Below the pieces are notes generated by a model that saw only the letters and a program-made list of their open reading frames with translations, searched no databases and was not told where the DNA came from. Positions 29,412 through 37,813 of a stretch of 46,497 nucleotides of DNA are shown piece by piece; the first letter of the stretch is position 1, and the number at the start of each line of letters is the position of its first letter. Origin of the DNA: a virus; the IMG/VR virus record IMGVR_UViG_3300021477_000012, positions 1 through 46,497 of that record. The stretch is one strand, 5' to 3'. Position numbers and translations under genes: made by a program.

Positions 29412-29439
29412 TTGACAATACACGCGTTTTGTGTATAAT
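29412..29439 (+). promoter_or_regulatory. Consensus sigma70 promoter with internal operator before integrase
   Basis: TTGACA (29412-29417), 16-base spacer, TATAAT (29434-29439): both hexamers are perfect. ATACAC (29418-29423) and GTGTAT (29431-29436) form a perfect inverted repeat with a 7-base gap inside the promoter, an ideal repressor site. The start codon of the small gene (29438) overlaps the -10, so transcripts from here would begin downstream of it and mainly serve the integrase. Confidence 0.75.
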
Positions 29440-29635
29440 GGCTCGCGTTCGTCTAACCTTTCGTCAGCGCGATATCACGGCGGCGATCAAGGCGGTCGAA
29501 CGCGCGGGCCACATCGTAGCTCGCATCGAAATCGAGCAAGACGGTAAGATTGTCATTATTCCGGCGATTCCCGGCAACGAAAGCGAAGCACGGGAAATGA
29601 ACCCTTGGGACGAAGTGTATGAGAATCAGGCTTGA
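29438..29635 (+). CDS. Small protein preceding integrase
   Basis: 65 residues, MARVRLTFRQRDITAAIKAV then ERAGHIVARIEIEQDGKIVI. Small proteins of this kind (a helix, then an R-x-E-I ... G-K-I-V-I strand pair) are often found just before integrases in phages of Rhizobiales; function unknown. The ATG overlaps the -10 of the strong promoter, so expression needs read-through from upstream. Overlaps the integrase start by 17 bases. Confidence 0.6.
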   Translation: MARVRLTFRQRDITAAIKAVERAGHIVARIEIEQDGKIVIIPAIPGNESEAREMNPWDEVYENQA

Positions 29636-30707
29636 ATACGTCAAAGAATATCGAGATCGGCATGGGAGATTACGGCGCTACTTTCGACGGCGCGGACAAC
29701 CGGATATTCCGCTGCCTGGCAAACCAGGCTCACCCGAATTTCAGGAAGCCTACAGCGCCGCACGTGCTGCGATGCAGGTGCGTGAAATCGGCGTCAACCG
29801 TTCGGCGCCGGGTAGTGTCGGTGGCACCATCGGCGCCTACTACACGCATAACGGCTTTCTCGGGTTGGCGAGCGGCACTCAAAAGGCCCGACGCGCCATC
29901 CTCGAACAATTCCGCAAGGATCATGGCGACAAGCCGTTGCGGCTGATGGATCGTGGGCATCTCACCAAAATACTGAGCGCCAAAAAACCCTTCGCCGCTC
30001 GTAATTGGTTGATGACTCTACGAGGATTGATGCAGTTCGCGGTAGAGATGGGCATTCGCGCCGATGATCCGACCGCCGGCATCGACCCGGTGCGAGCCAA
30101 GCAAGGCGACATTCACACCTGGACCGAAGCCGAAATCGCGCAATTCGAGACATATCACCCGATCGGATCCCGACCGCGATTGGCAATGGCGTTGTTGCTC
30201 TACACAGCGCAACGACGCAGCGACGTGATCAAGATGGGACCGCAGCATGTGCGCGACGGCGTCCTGACATTGCGACAGCAAAAGACCGGAACCCCGTTGG
30301 TGATCCCGGTGCACCCGGAGCTCGCGCAGATCATCGCCGCCTCGCCCTGCGGCAATCTCGCCTTTCTCGTCACGGGCGAAGATGCGCCGGTGCCCGGCGT
30401 GCCGATTTCAAATTCTGGCATCGGAAACGCCTTTCGCCGCTGGTGCGACGAGGCGGGTCTGCCGGCGTCGTGCTCGTCGCATGGTCTGCGCAAGGCGGCT
30501 TGTCGGCGGCTCGCTGAGGCTGGCTGTTCGGCACCGCAAATTGCCGCGATCAGCGGTCACAAGAGTCTTCGGGAAGTTCAACATTATATCGCTGAGGCCG
30601 ATCAGGCACGGCTCGCACGCGCAGCGTTTGCGCACCTCGGACCTCCAAGCGGAAGCGGGTCGCCGCTACCGCATCGCAGAACATCTCGACAACGCGACAG
30701 TGTCTAA
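29619..30707 (+). CDS. int: Tyrosine recombinase (phage integrase)
   Basis: 362 residues. Catalytic set visible: Arg199 in TAQRRSDV, Lys222 in RQQKTGT, His288 and Arg291 in SSHGLRKA, His314 in ISGHKS and Tyr323 in QHYI. An arm-binding-like N-terminal region (EYVKEYRDRHGRLRRYFRRR) comes first. The C-terminal tail SGSGSPLPHRRTSRQRDSV is coded partly by a repeat found again at 30899-30922. The ATG follows ATGAACCCTTGGGACGAAG with no strong ribosome site. Marks the phage as temperate. Confidence 0.95.
   Translation: MRIRLEYVKEYRDRHGRLRRYFRRRGQPDIPLPGKPGSPEFQEAYSAARAAMQVREIGVNRSAPGSVGGTIGAYYTHNGFLGLASGTQKARRAILEQFRKDHGDKPLRLMDRGHLTKILSAKKPFAARNWLMTLRGLMQFAVEMGIRADDPTAGIDPVRAKQGDIHTWTEAEIAQFETYHPIGSRPRLAMALLLYTAQRRSDVIKMGPQHVRDGVLTLRQQKTGTPLVIPVHPELAQIIAASPCGNLAFLVTGEDAPVPGVPISNSGIGNAFRRWCDEAGLPASCSSHGLRKAACRRLAEAGCSAPQIAAISGHKSLREVQHYIAEADQARLARAAFAHLGPPSGSGSPLPHRRTSRQRDSV
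30649..30672. repeat. 24-bp repeat, copy 1 (within integrase 3' end)
   Basis: Matches 30899-30922 except for one base (A at 30668 in place of T). Copy 2 is a perfect 10-bp stem with loop GTCG; copy 1 has one mismatched pair. The two copies bracket all four TGTCTAACC sites. Confidence 0.7.
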
Positions 30708-30882
30708 CCTTTCGCAAAAAAATGTCTAACCAAAGCGCAAGTCGTTGAAATAACACGTCATTTTTTCAACATGCAGATAGCGGCAGGAGGCGCACTAGCC
30801 AATGTTTTCAATCACTTACGTTGTCTAACCAGCCTTATCCTCGTCACAGATTATCAATGACTTAGGGCAGAAATGTCTAACC
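30701..30882. repeat. Four TGTCTAACC direct repeats, likely integrase arm sites (attP)
   Basis: TGTCTAACC occurs at 30701-30709, 30723-30731, 30822-30830 and 30874-30882, all in one direction, within 182 bases right after the integrase. The first covers the integrase stop codon. Between the second and third lies an inverted repeat GTTGAAA (30744-30750) / TTTCAAC (30764-30770), a candidate core pair with a 13-base spacer. This is the expected form of a phage attachment site. Confidence 0.6.
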
Positions 30883-30898
30883 TCAGCACCGGGGCAAC

Positions 30899-30922
30899 GC
30901 GGAAGCGGGTCGCCGCTTCCGC
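30899..30922. terminator. 24-bp repeat, copy 2: perfect hairpin at the convergent int/endolysin junction
   Basis: Stem GCGGAAGCGG / CCGCTTCCGC with loop GTCG, perfectly paired. It ends one base before the endolysin stop and lies downstream of the integrase, so it is well placed to end transcription from both sides, although a U-run is missing. Confidence 0.5.
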
Positions 30923-31444
30923 CTATGCGTCGAGGAGGATCGCCAGCGCCTCCTTGTGACGTGAGTCGAGGCGCGCGAGCCAACCTCGGCCAAAGGTCGC
31001 GAAGGTGGCGAGCCCGCGGTAGTAACGCTCGTGGCGGGCCCGAAGGTCATCGATCAGCTGTCGCGGGTCGGCCTGCGCGGCGGCCGCCAACGTCTGCGGC
31101 CCGATCCGGCCATCGACGAGGACGCCGAGCACTTCCTGCAGCAATTGCGCCGAACGGAAGGTGCCGGCATTCACCCCCATGTCGAAAACCATATGGTCGA
31201 CGCCGTGGGGCAATTTGTCAGCGCTGATCGGGTGCCAATAGTTCTCGCGATAGATCTCCCGTGCCGTCTGCTCGCTGATCCCACGAAGTTCTTCCTTGGT
31301 CGCGTTCGGGCGCTTCGTCCAGGCGCGATAGGTGGCGAGCGTGATGCCGCGGTTGGTGGCGCCGCCGGGGTCGGCCGGGTGGTCGACATAGCCGCCTTCG
31401 TGCCTGAGCGTGTGATCTACGGCGCGCGGAAAGTTGTCAGCCAT
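30923..31444 (-). CDS. Endolysin, GH108 lysozyme-type
   Basis: 173 residues. HEGGYVDHPADPGGATNRGI at 15-34 is the active-site region of glycoside hydrolase family 108, with Glu16 as the catalytic acid. ENYWHPISADKLP and DMGVNAGTFRSAQLLQEVLG follow, and the C-terminal half (VDGRIGPQTLAAA) is the peptidoglycan-binding domain common in the family. No signal peptide is visible, so a holin would be required. Neighbour at 31450 is a membrane protein. Confidence 0.93.
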   Translation of the reverse strand: MADNFPRAVDHTLRHEGGYVDHPADPGGATNRGITLATYRAWTKRPNATKEELRGISEQTAREIYRENYWHPISADKLPHGVDHMVFDMGVNAGTFRSAQLLQEVLGVLVDGRIGPQTLAAAAQADPRQLIDDLRARHERYYRGLATFATFGRGWLARLDSRHKEALAILLDA

Positions 31445-31449
31445 CGGAT

Positions 31450-32088
31450 TTACCTCATGGTCATGTCGGTTGCGTCCGCCGCGGCGTCGGCCTTGGCGGT
31501 CGCGGCGATCGCCGGCTCGGGCGGGGTCTTCCAGGCGAAGTAGAGCAATCCGACCAACGGCGAATTCGGCCCAGGCGGGATCGGCACGGCACAGATGTAG
31601 CGGATGCCGTCCTCGGCCAGGCGGCGGAACAGGATGCGCTCCTGCTTACCCAGCGGGTCGCCGCAGACCGCACTGCCGCGCAACATTCTGACGATTTGCG
31701 CCGGGTCGGAGGTCTCGACAAAGACCGGCAGGCGCGCCGGCGTCATCGACCAGGCGCCGCCGCCGCGCTGGCGGGCGAGCACGAGCTGCTGGACGTTGCG
31801 CGACAGATCGACCCCCCAGACCATCGCGAGATCGATCGTCGTGTCGGCCAGAAGGCTATCGAGCGGCGCCGAAACGTCGCTGCGCAGCATGACCGGCCCC
31901 GGTCGGCGCAACAACACCTCGCGGAGAAAGGCGCGCTCCTCCCAGGCGGCGAACCCCAGCCCGCCGAGAACCGCGAGAACAACGATCGCAACCACTTTCC
32001 AGGGCGCGTCCATGTAGGACAGCACCCGACCGAGAATATCACCGATCAGGCCCCCGGAACGCGGTCCGCCGGGCGGGGTGTCGGTCAT
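31450..32088 (-). CDS. Membrane protein next to endolysin
   Basis: 212 residues. One clear membrane segment near 29-48 (PWKVVAIVVLAVLGGLGFAA), preceded by a short Gly/Pro-rich cytoplasmic part, and a soluble domain (LAMVWGVDLSRNVQQLVLAR, GIRYICAVPIPP, LVGLLYFAW) that resembles a GAF-type fold. Its place between the endolysin and the fibre genes suggests a lysis-related role. It is larger than usual for a holin and I cannot assign it. Confidence 0.6.
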   Translation of the reverse strand: MTDTPPGGPRSGGLIGDILGRVLSYMDAPWKVVAIVVLAVLGGLGFAAWEERAFLREVLLRRPGPVMLRSDVSAPLDSLLADTTIDLAMVWGVDLSRNVQQLVLARQRGGGAWSMTPARLPVFVETSDPAQIVRMLRGSAVCGDPLGKQERILFRRLAEDGIRYICAVPIPPGPNSPLVGLLYFAWKTPPEPAIAATAKADAAADATDMTMR

Positions 32089-33566
32089 GCCGGGGCCGGC
32101 GTCGGCCAGGCTTCTTCGAACGCTTCGAGCCGCTCGGCGAGTTCGTTGATCGCGTTCACCATTGCATAGAGAAGCGGGTTGGCGTTAAGCCCCTCCTCTG
32201 CATCGCTGGCTTCCGCCGCAGCCGGTAAAATCATTTCCGGCAGGACAATGCGGCAGTCTTCGAGCGCCAAGCCGACAAAACGGCGCTCGCCGTAAATCAT
32301 TGGTGTCAATTGGCGGATTGCCTCAAGCCCATGCTCATAGGGGGCAATTGCATCGTCGCGAACTATGCCGGGCCACCGCTCGGTAATTCCCCCCGTCACG
32401 CGAAGATCGCCCATCACATTGGTAAAGTGTGCTCTCAGGTTTAGATTGCCGACGTTCGCGCGAGTGCCGGTCTGGCAGATATCAATATCGCCGTTGCTTG
32501 AAAATGCCCCGCCGGCAATCAGGGCAAAGTCTCCAGCACTGTTTGCCCAGCCGACGTTAGCAGTCCCGTTGATATCAGCGCCGCCGTAGATACTGAGATG
32601 AGAGCCCGAAAGCGCTCCGCCGGCGCGCACCGGCCCCTCAATCCACAAGCCGCCATTTGCTTGCCCGTCAACGCGGAATACGAGATTTGCCCCGTCCCAA
32701 ATCCAGCCGATCGCATTGCCGCTGCCCAAGCCGGTATAAGCGATGCCGTGTCCGGTGAGCGTCATGCTGGGAGTAGTAAGCGAGCCGGCATTGACCCCGC
32801 TGTTAAGATAGCACGTCCCGCCGACGCTGAAATCGCCGGTCGATTGGAGGCTGTTCGCCAGCAGGAAGCCGCGCGCGGTGATATTGTTGGCGCCCAAGAC
32901 AAGGTCGGCCATATTGGCGCCGGCCGCGCCGGTCAAATAGATGGCGGCATTGTCCGGTTTTACGATATAGCCGCCGGATACCTGGAGATTGCCGTTGACT
33001 TGCAATGTCGAGAGAAACGTGCCTATGCCAGTTGACGCAAAACCTTGCAGGCAGGTAACGCCGCCGTCACTTTGGACTTGCAGCCCATTGATCGGGACGC
33101 CGTTCCCATCATTGACGCCAAGGCGCAGGACGCCGCTCCCGGCGCCGATCGCGTAGCCGCTCGCGAGACTGTCAACGGTATTGTAGAGCACCAGCGACGG
33201 CCAGCCGCCGCTGCGGATCACGCCGCGCCCCGAGGTAACGGTGAAATTCCCGGCGACGATCAGATTGCCCGGTCCGCTGAGGGTGCCGCCCGCCAATGGC
33301 AAATAGGCCGAGAGGTCAGGATTGGCGGCTTGCGCGATTGCCTGGATCGCTTGGTAGAGCTGGGTGTTGTCCGCCTTGTCGGGCGGCAGGCCGGCGGCCT
33401 CGACGACGGCGAGGACTTCTTCCTGCACCATATTGAGCCACCAAGCGTCGAGAATGGTGGCTTCGGCCCCCGAGGCGGGATTGCCGTCCGTGAAAAAGCC
33501 GGGAACGTAAGTCGGCGGAACGAGCGGGAGCGTCGGAACCGCGCTCGCGTTGTCAATTCGGTACAC
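32085..33566 (-). CDS. Tail fibre protein
   Basis: 493 residues from a GTG at 33566. The start V(M)YRIDNASAVPTLP then PGFFTDGNPASGAEATILDA and WWLNMVQEEVLAVVEAAGL is the standard N-terminal module of Mu-like tail fibres. The middle is a Gly/Asn-rich beta-repeat region (LPLAGGTLSGPGNLIVAGNF and similar). The end VTGGITERWPGIVRDDAIAP then YGERRFVGLALEDCRI is a likely folding or receptor module. The in-frame ATG at 33599 is less likely as it precedes the family start. Confidence 0.8.
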   Translation of the reverse strand: MYRIDNASAVPTLPLVPPTYVPGFFTDGNPASGAEATILDAWWLNMVQEEVLAVVEAAGLPPDKADNTQLYQAIQAIAQAANPDLSAYLPLAGGTLSGPGNLIVAGNFTVTSGRGVIRSGGWPSLVLYNTVDSLASGYAIGAGSGVLRLGVNDGNGVPINGLQVQSDGGVTCLQGFASTGIGTFLSTLQVNGNLQVSGGYIVKPDNAAIYLTGAAGANMADLVLGANNITARGFLLANSLQSTGDFSVGGTCYLNSGVNAGSLTTPSMTLTGHGIAYTGLGSGNAIGWIWDGANLVFRVDGQANGGLWIEGPVRAGGALSGSHLSIYGGADINGTANVGWANSAGDFALIAGGAFSSNGDIDICQTGTRANVGNLNLRAHFTNVMGDLRVTGGITERWPGIVRDDAIAPYEHGLEAIRQLTPMIYGERRFVGLALEDCRIVLPEMILPAAAEASDAEEGLNANPLLYAMVNAINELAERLEAFEEAWPTPAPA

Positions 33567-33747
33567 GCTGCGAATCTCCCTCGATCGCTGGCGCAGCACC
33601 GTTGAGCCCGTCTTGCGCCATCGCCTGCTTTTGTATCTTCGCCAGGAGCGGAGCCACGACGCGATACGGCCCCTCGGCCAAGATCGCCATTGTCTGGTTC
33701 CATTCCGCCGCGGTCAGGCAGACGGTAAGCTCGTCAGTCGCTTCCAT
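33553..33747 (-). CDS. Small hypothetical protein in fibre cluster
   Basis: 64 residues, MEATDELTVCLTAAEWNQTM then AILAEGPYRVVAPLLAKIQK. The middle resembles a small helical domain seen next to tail fibre genes in other phages. It may be a fibre assembly chaperone, by position only. Confidence 0.6.
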   Translation of the reverse strand: MEATDELTVCLTAAEWNQTMAILAEGPYRVVAPLLAKIQKQAMAQDGLNGAAPAIEGDSQRVPN

Positions 33748-33756
33748 GTTTCCTCC

Positions 33757-34188
33757 TCAACTAACGACATGCGCGAACGGCGGCAACAGGCAGTAAGTCA
33801 TCTGCACCGACCAGATGCCGTCGGCATCGACGCCAAAGCGCGGCATGCCGCCCTCGCCGCGCCATATCAGGATCGTCCCTTGCGGAAAGCCACCCATCGG
33901 CGCGAGCCCGCCGCTGCGCTGCAAGCGCACTTGGTTGCCCAGCACGTTGAACGGATGCCCGAGCGCAAAGCCGAACATCTCGCGCTGCGCCTCGCCGGCC
34001 GACGCAAAGCCATCCATCGCGATCGTCAGATAGGATTGCGTGTGGTTCTCGGCGCGGTCGAAGGTGAATTGCAGCGTGCGCGCGTCTGGGCCGGTAAACG
34101 CGGCACCGGCATGCCCTTCGATTTCCTCCCGGAGTGCCGCCGCAGCGGCTTCGGCCTCAGCGGGTTCAGGCAGCGTAGTCGCTTCCAT
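33757..34188 (-). CDS. Hypothetical protein in fibre cluster, 143 aa
   Basis: 143 residues with a helical, Ala/Glu-rich start (EPAEAEAAAAALREEIEGHA) and a beta-rich second half (TLQFTFDRAENHTQSYLTIA, GTILIWRGEGGMPRFGVDAD, WSVQMTYCLLPPF). It begins MEAT, like the next gene. Unknown family; a fibre-associated or receptor-binding accessory is possible. Confidence 0.65.
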   Translation of the reverse strand: MEATTLPEPAEAEAAAAALREEIEGHAGAAFTGPDARTLQFTFDRAENHTQSYLTIAMDGFASAGEAQREMFGFALGHPFNVLGNQVRLQRSGGLAPMGGFPQGTILIWRGEGGMPRFGVDADGIWSVQMTYCLLPPFAHVVS

Positions 34189-34193
34189 TGATT

Positions 34194-35591
34194 TTAATCT
34201 CCTCTGCTCAGCTCCGCGCGCAGCGCGGCAAGCGCGTCGTCGATGTATTGTCTGGTTGCGATATTCCCGCCGGTAATCGTGCCGGTGACATTGAGATTGC
34301 CGCTAATGCTCGTTTCGGCGGCGTTGATCGTCAAAGTATCGAGCGGCCCGCCGCCGGCGGCGGCAAAGCCCAAGTTGCGAAAGCCGGCGACATTCGGCCG
34401 GGTAATCCACCCGGTCGCTGCGTCCTGGCGGTTGAGAACAAAATCGCCCATGATCCGAAGGGTGCCAGTGCCAACCAGCGTAGCAATCTCAGTAGCGCCG
34501 GCATACCAGCTAAAGAAATCCGCGCTGGCGCGACAGCTAAACCACATCCCGCCGGACATAATGCCGAGCGCCAGTTCTGTCGTACCGGCGGCGGGAAACA
34601 GCACCAAGCGCGTGCCCGCCGACCGCCCGTCGACGGCGGGCGGAGCGAGCCCGCCGCTAAAGACCAGCGGGCCGGAAGTCCCGCCTTGCGGCAGCGACAC
34701 CGCGCCGTCTACGGTCAAGGCCCCGTTCACAGTTGCCGAGCCAAAATATTGCAGCAGGCCGCCGGTGCCGATCACCATGCGGCCGATCAGCCCGGTCTGA
34801 TCGGCGATCTCAAAAGCGCCGTCAGCACGCGGGCCGACTGACCATGTACGGGTGCCGATAATGGTAAACCAAGCGCGGGCCGACATGCCCGATGGCACAG
34901 TAAGCTCGAACGGGTCAGACGCACCACCAAGCACCGAGAATTTGCCGGTGCTGCTTATCGCCGCCAGATTGGCGACCGGCGCGTTCGTTGCCGAGTTGAC
35001 CGTGCGAAACCACAGCGTCGCCGGGTTGCCGCCAACCTGCAAAGCAAAGACCGGCGCCGCGCCGGTGTTTTCTATTGTCAGCCCCGGATTGGCGCCATGA
35101 CGAACGACAAACCATCCGCCAGTGAGAAGGGCGTTGCCGTCAGTCAACGGGAGGGCGCCGAGATTGAGCAGCGCCGCAGCCGGCGTAGCGCCGCCAGTCC
35201 CGCCCGAGGTTATTGGCAGCGGAAGGCCCAGGGATGCTGATCCCACCACTTCAAGATTTTGCCAGACTTTGACCGTGCCGATATTATTGATCGAGAACCG
35301 CCAGCCAACGGTCTCGGCGATAATCGCGAACGAGTCGACCTCGGCCCCCATTGCGAAAGCAATTTGGCCCTGGACGCTGGCCCGAAACCGCGCAGACTGT
35401 CCGGCATCAACCAATACTGTTAAAGAAGATGACCGTCCCGCTTCGTAAATCGTGCCGCCAGTCAGCGGCAGGAACGGGCCGCCCGCTTGCAACGCGCTGA
35501 TCTCGTCCCGTGCGATTCCGAAGTTCTCCCGCACGCTGATCGTAGTTGGCAGGCCAGTTACCGGCAGGCTCGGATTGATTTGGCTGACCAT
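34194..35591 (-). CDS. Tail fibre-like protein, second
   Basis: 465 residues. The start MVSQINPSLPVTGLPTTIS then VRENFGIARDEISALQAGG matches the N-terminal part of phage fibre proteins. Then come long beta-repeat stretches (LPLTGGTIYEAG, NLEVVGSASLGLPLPITSGG, NGALTVDGAVSLPQGG), with TSISGNLNVTGTITGGNIAT near the end. It lies directly after the gp48-like gene, where Mu places its fibre. Function as a second receptor-binding fibre is likely. Confidence 0.75.
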   Translation of the reverse strand: MVSQINPSLPVTGLPTTISVRENFGIARDEISALQAGGPFLPLTGGTIYEAGRSSSLTVLVDAGQSARFRASVQGQIAFAMGAEVDSFAIIAETVGWRFSINNIGTVKVWQNLEVVGSASLGLPLPITSGGTGGATPAAALLNLGALPLTDGNALLTGGWFVVRHGANPGLTIENTGAAPVFALQVGGNPATLWFRTVNSATNAPVANLAAISSTGKFSVLGGASDPFELTVPSGMSARAWFTIIGTRTWSVGPRADGAFEIADQTGLIGRMVIGTGGLLQYFGSATVNGALTVDGAVSLPQGGTSGPLVFSGGLAPPAVDGRSAGTRLVLFPAAGTTELALGIMSGGMWFSCRASADFFSWYAGATEIATLVGTGTLRIMGDFVLNRQDAATGWITRPNVAGFRNLGFAAAGGGPLDTLTINAAETSISGNLNVTGTITGGNIATRQYIDDALAALRAELSRGD

Positions 35592-36298
35592 TACTGTTTA
35601 TCCCAAATCGAATTACCGCCGTCCCAAATCGAATTGCCGTCATCCCAAATCGAGCCGACATAGGCGAATTGCAGAATGGTATGCGCCGGCTTGAGCGGCC
35701 GGATCACGCATTCCAGCATGTTGTTGCCCCAGCGCCGCAACCGTTCGCCGGCGGTACTGCGGCCGGCGCGAAACGACCACATGCGATTGTGCACCGAGGT
35801 AATTCGCCAGGTGTAAAGCCAATCAACCCCATTGACCCGATCGCCGGCTCTATTCTGGCCGGCGCGGAAGGCGAAAAATTCGTCGATGGTAATCTCGAAG
35901 CCGATCGCCGCGGCGACCGCGATGTAATAGGCGCGGCTCTGCCCGCCGCGCGCCGCCAGCTTGAACAGGACTGCGAGCCGGCGCTCTTGCAAGCCGGTCA
36001 AGGGCGGCTCGACGCAGGGATCGGGCAGCCCGCAGATCCGCTCCCAATCGGCCAGCGTTTCCAGCGCCGTGCCCGGATAGGCTTCGGCCAACAGGTTACA
36101 ATCGCGGCGAGTGACGCGCGCGAACTCGACCGCCAGCCCCGCGAAGGTGCGCATCAAGACCGTGCGCGGCTCGCGCGGCCACGCCCAGCCGGTTGGCAGC
36201 AGGTCAGCGAGAACCTGGGCGTAGTCGTCGGCGCTCAGACCGCAGACCGGCTGGATCTCAACGTCAGGCTGGGCGTCGCGGGAAAGCTCAACCCTCAT
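35591..36298 (-). CDS. Baseplate protein, DUF2313/Mu gp48-like
   Basis: 235 residues. YAQVLADLLPTGWAWPREPR near 26-45 is the family signature, followed by FARVTRRDCNLLAEAYPGTA, ETLADWERICGLPDPC and RLAVLFKLAARGGQSRAYYI. Mu gp48 is part of the baseplate wedge. The end has three repeats of SIWDxGN coded by 21-bp tandem repeats. It overlaps both neighbours by 1-4 bases. Confidence 0.88.
   Translation of the reverse strand: MRVELSRDAQPDVEIQPVCGLSADDYAQVLADLLPTGWAWPREPRTVLMRTFAGLAVEFARVTRRDCNLLAEAYPGTALETLADWERICGLPDPCVEPPLTGLQERRLAVLFKLAARGGQSRAYYIAVAAAIGFEITIDEFFAFRAGQNRAGDRVNGVDWLYTWRITSVHNRMWSFRAGRSTAGERLRRWGNNMLECVIRPLKPAHTILQFAYVGSIWDDGNSIWDGGNSIWDKQ
35601..35663. repeat. 21-bp tandem repeats in the gp48-like gene
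   Basis: TCCCAAATCGA begins at 35601, 35622 and 35643: two full copies and a partial third, coding GNSIWD units at the protein C-terminus. Length-variable tandem repeats in a tail gene could change number by slippage. Confidence 0.75.
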
Positions 36299-37356
36299 TG
36301 ATAGGTGACCTCCCCGAGCCCGACGATCTCGCCGATCTGCACGTCAATCCGATCGGCCGGGCTGACCAGCACAAAGCGGCGCACGCCTGGGGTGAATGAG
36401 ATTGCGGCTGACCATTGGTCGCGGAAGATCGAGCCGCCCGGCTCAGCCTCCTCCAGCAGCATGTGGTAAAGCCCGTCATAGATCAGGCTGCGGATTTCTG
36501 GTGTGTCGGGGTCAAGCTCGGCAATGATCACGTCAACCGGGACCTCGACCGGGGCGAATACCAGGACCCGCGCCGTGACTGGCCGCACCGGGTCGATGTG
36601 GGCTGCCACCAGTGCTACGTCGGCAGGGGTCGGAATGCCCGAGGGGGCGCGAACCTCATCCATCATGAAGCGCACGGTGACCGAGCCCGCGCCGCCTTCC
36701 AGCGGGTAGCACCAGGCCCTTGTGACCCCTGGGACCTCCAGCGCCCAGCGCACGTAGTCGAACGCTGCGCCCCCATGGGGCGGCTGGCGGATGCGCGCCA
36801 AGATCGCGCGCAACAAGGCAGGGTCACTCTGTTCGTCGGCGCCGCCAGCGAGACCGGGAGCCGCGACCTCACCAGTGACCGCGACCCCGGCGAATGTCGT
36901 CATGAGCTGGAGCTGCGCCCCAGGCTCGGCATTGCCAGCGCCGCCGGCCTCGCTCGCGTACAAGGTGACGGTGATTTCGCCTCCTGCCTCGGAAGCCCCG
37001 CGCGGGATGATGTATTCAACCCCGTCGCCACGTCGCACTTGGGCATCGTCGCGGATCGAGGCTCCAGGGTCAGCCGGCCAGGTTGCCGGCCCGCTGGCGA
37101 CGGCTGCCGGGATCCTGGGGACGCCCCAGATCGAGGCCCAGCGATCGAGAAATTCCTTTTCCGCGCTGTCGGGGAATAGTTGGCGGAATGACCAGTCCAG
37201 CCGGCCATAGAGCAGATGCGCGGAGCCTGCCTCGACTTCCGAAAATGCGCGCAGATTGTTGACGCGGAGCCGTGTGTCGGCTCCCCTCAGCTTGGCTTCG
37301 AGGTCCGCGCCGATCCTGCGGCGCAAATCCTCAAGTAATGGGCGCTCGAATGGCAC
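36295..37356 (-). CDS. Baseplate J-like protein (Mu gp47)
   Basis: 353 residues. LRRRIGADLEAKLRGADTRL at 11-30, HLLYGRLDWSFRQLFPDSAE and EFLDRWASIWGVPRIPAAVA match the J/gp47 family. The C-terminal VRPVTARVLVFAPVEVPVDV is also typical. It forms the baseplate wedge. It overlaps the gp46-like gene by 26 bases. Confidence 0.93.
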   Translation of the reverse strand: MPFERPLLEDLRRRIGADLEAKLRGADTRLRVNNLRAFSEVEAGSAHLLYGRLDWSFRQLFPDSAEKEFLDRWASIWGVPRIPAAVASGPATWPADPGASIRDDAQVRRGDGVEYIIPRGASEAGGEITVTLYASEAGGAGNAEPGAQLQLMTTFAGVAVTGEVAAPGLAGGADEQSDPALLRAILARIRQPPHGGAAFDYVRWALEVPGVTRAWCYPLEGGAGSVTVRFMMDEVRAPSGIPTPADVALVAAHIDPVRPVTARVLVFAPVEVPVDVIIAELDPDTPEIRSLIYDGLYHMLLEEAEPGGSIFRDQWSAAISFTPGVRRFVLVSPADRIDVQIGEIVGLGEVTYQ

Positions 37357-37813
37357 GGTTCCCCTCGCCCCAGGCCCAGGAATAACGGCGGTTCAACAGT
37401 TCGACCCCATCGCGGATGATGACGATCCCGACATCAAGCCGGCCTGGTGCGGCGCGCGGCCACTCGGCGGCGATCGTGATCTCGTCGGCGACGCCATCCT
37501 CGAGCATCCAGACCAGCGCCTCGCGGCAGTAATCCTCGGCGCGCAGCCGGACCTGGTTGGTTTCCTTTTCACGACTGATCAGCCACAGCCGCGAGCCGAT
37601 CGGCCCCTCCTCCGCGCCATCGTCGGCCCACCAGCCGCGGCGGTCGCCATCCGAGGGGTCAGGCAGGGGATCATCCGGCGTGGCCAGGCGGTCGGTGAAC
37701 AGGCTCAAGATGGTGGCGGTTTCGAGGTCACTCCCGGTCACCAGGTCGCCGCCGGCGAGCACCCAATCGCCGGTAAGCCGAGAGGCATCCCAAGTGGTCA
37801 GCAGGTCACTCAT
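37331..37813 (-). CDS. Baseplate protein, Mu gp46-like
   Basis: 160 residues. DLETATILSLFTDRLATPDD at 29-48, RRGWWADD, IGSRLWLISREKETNQVRLR and CREALVWMLEDGVADEITIA are the classic GP46 family features. It is placed between gp45 and gp47, as in Mu. Confidence 0.92.
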   Translation of the reverse strand: MSDLLTTWDASRLTGDWVLAGGDLVTGSDLETATILSLFTDRLATPDDPLPDPSDGDRRGWWADDGAEEGPIGSRLWLISREKETNQVRLRAEDYCREALVWMLEDGVADEITIAAEWPRAAPGRLDVGIVIIRDGVELLNRRYSWAWGEGNRAIRAPIT

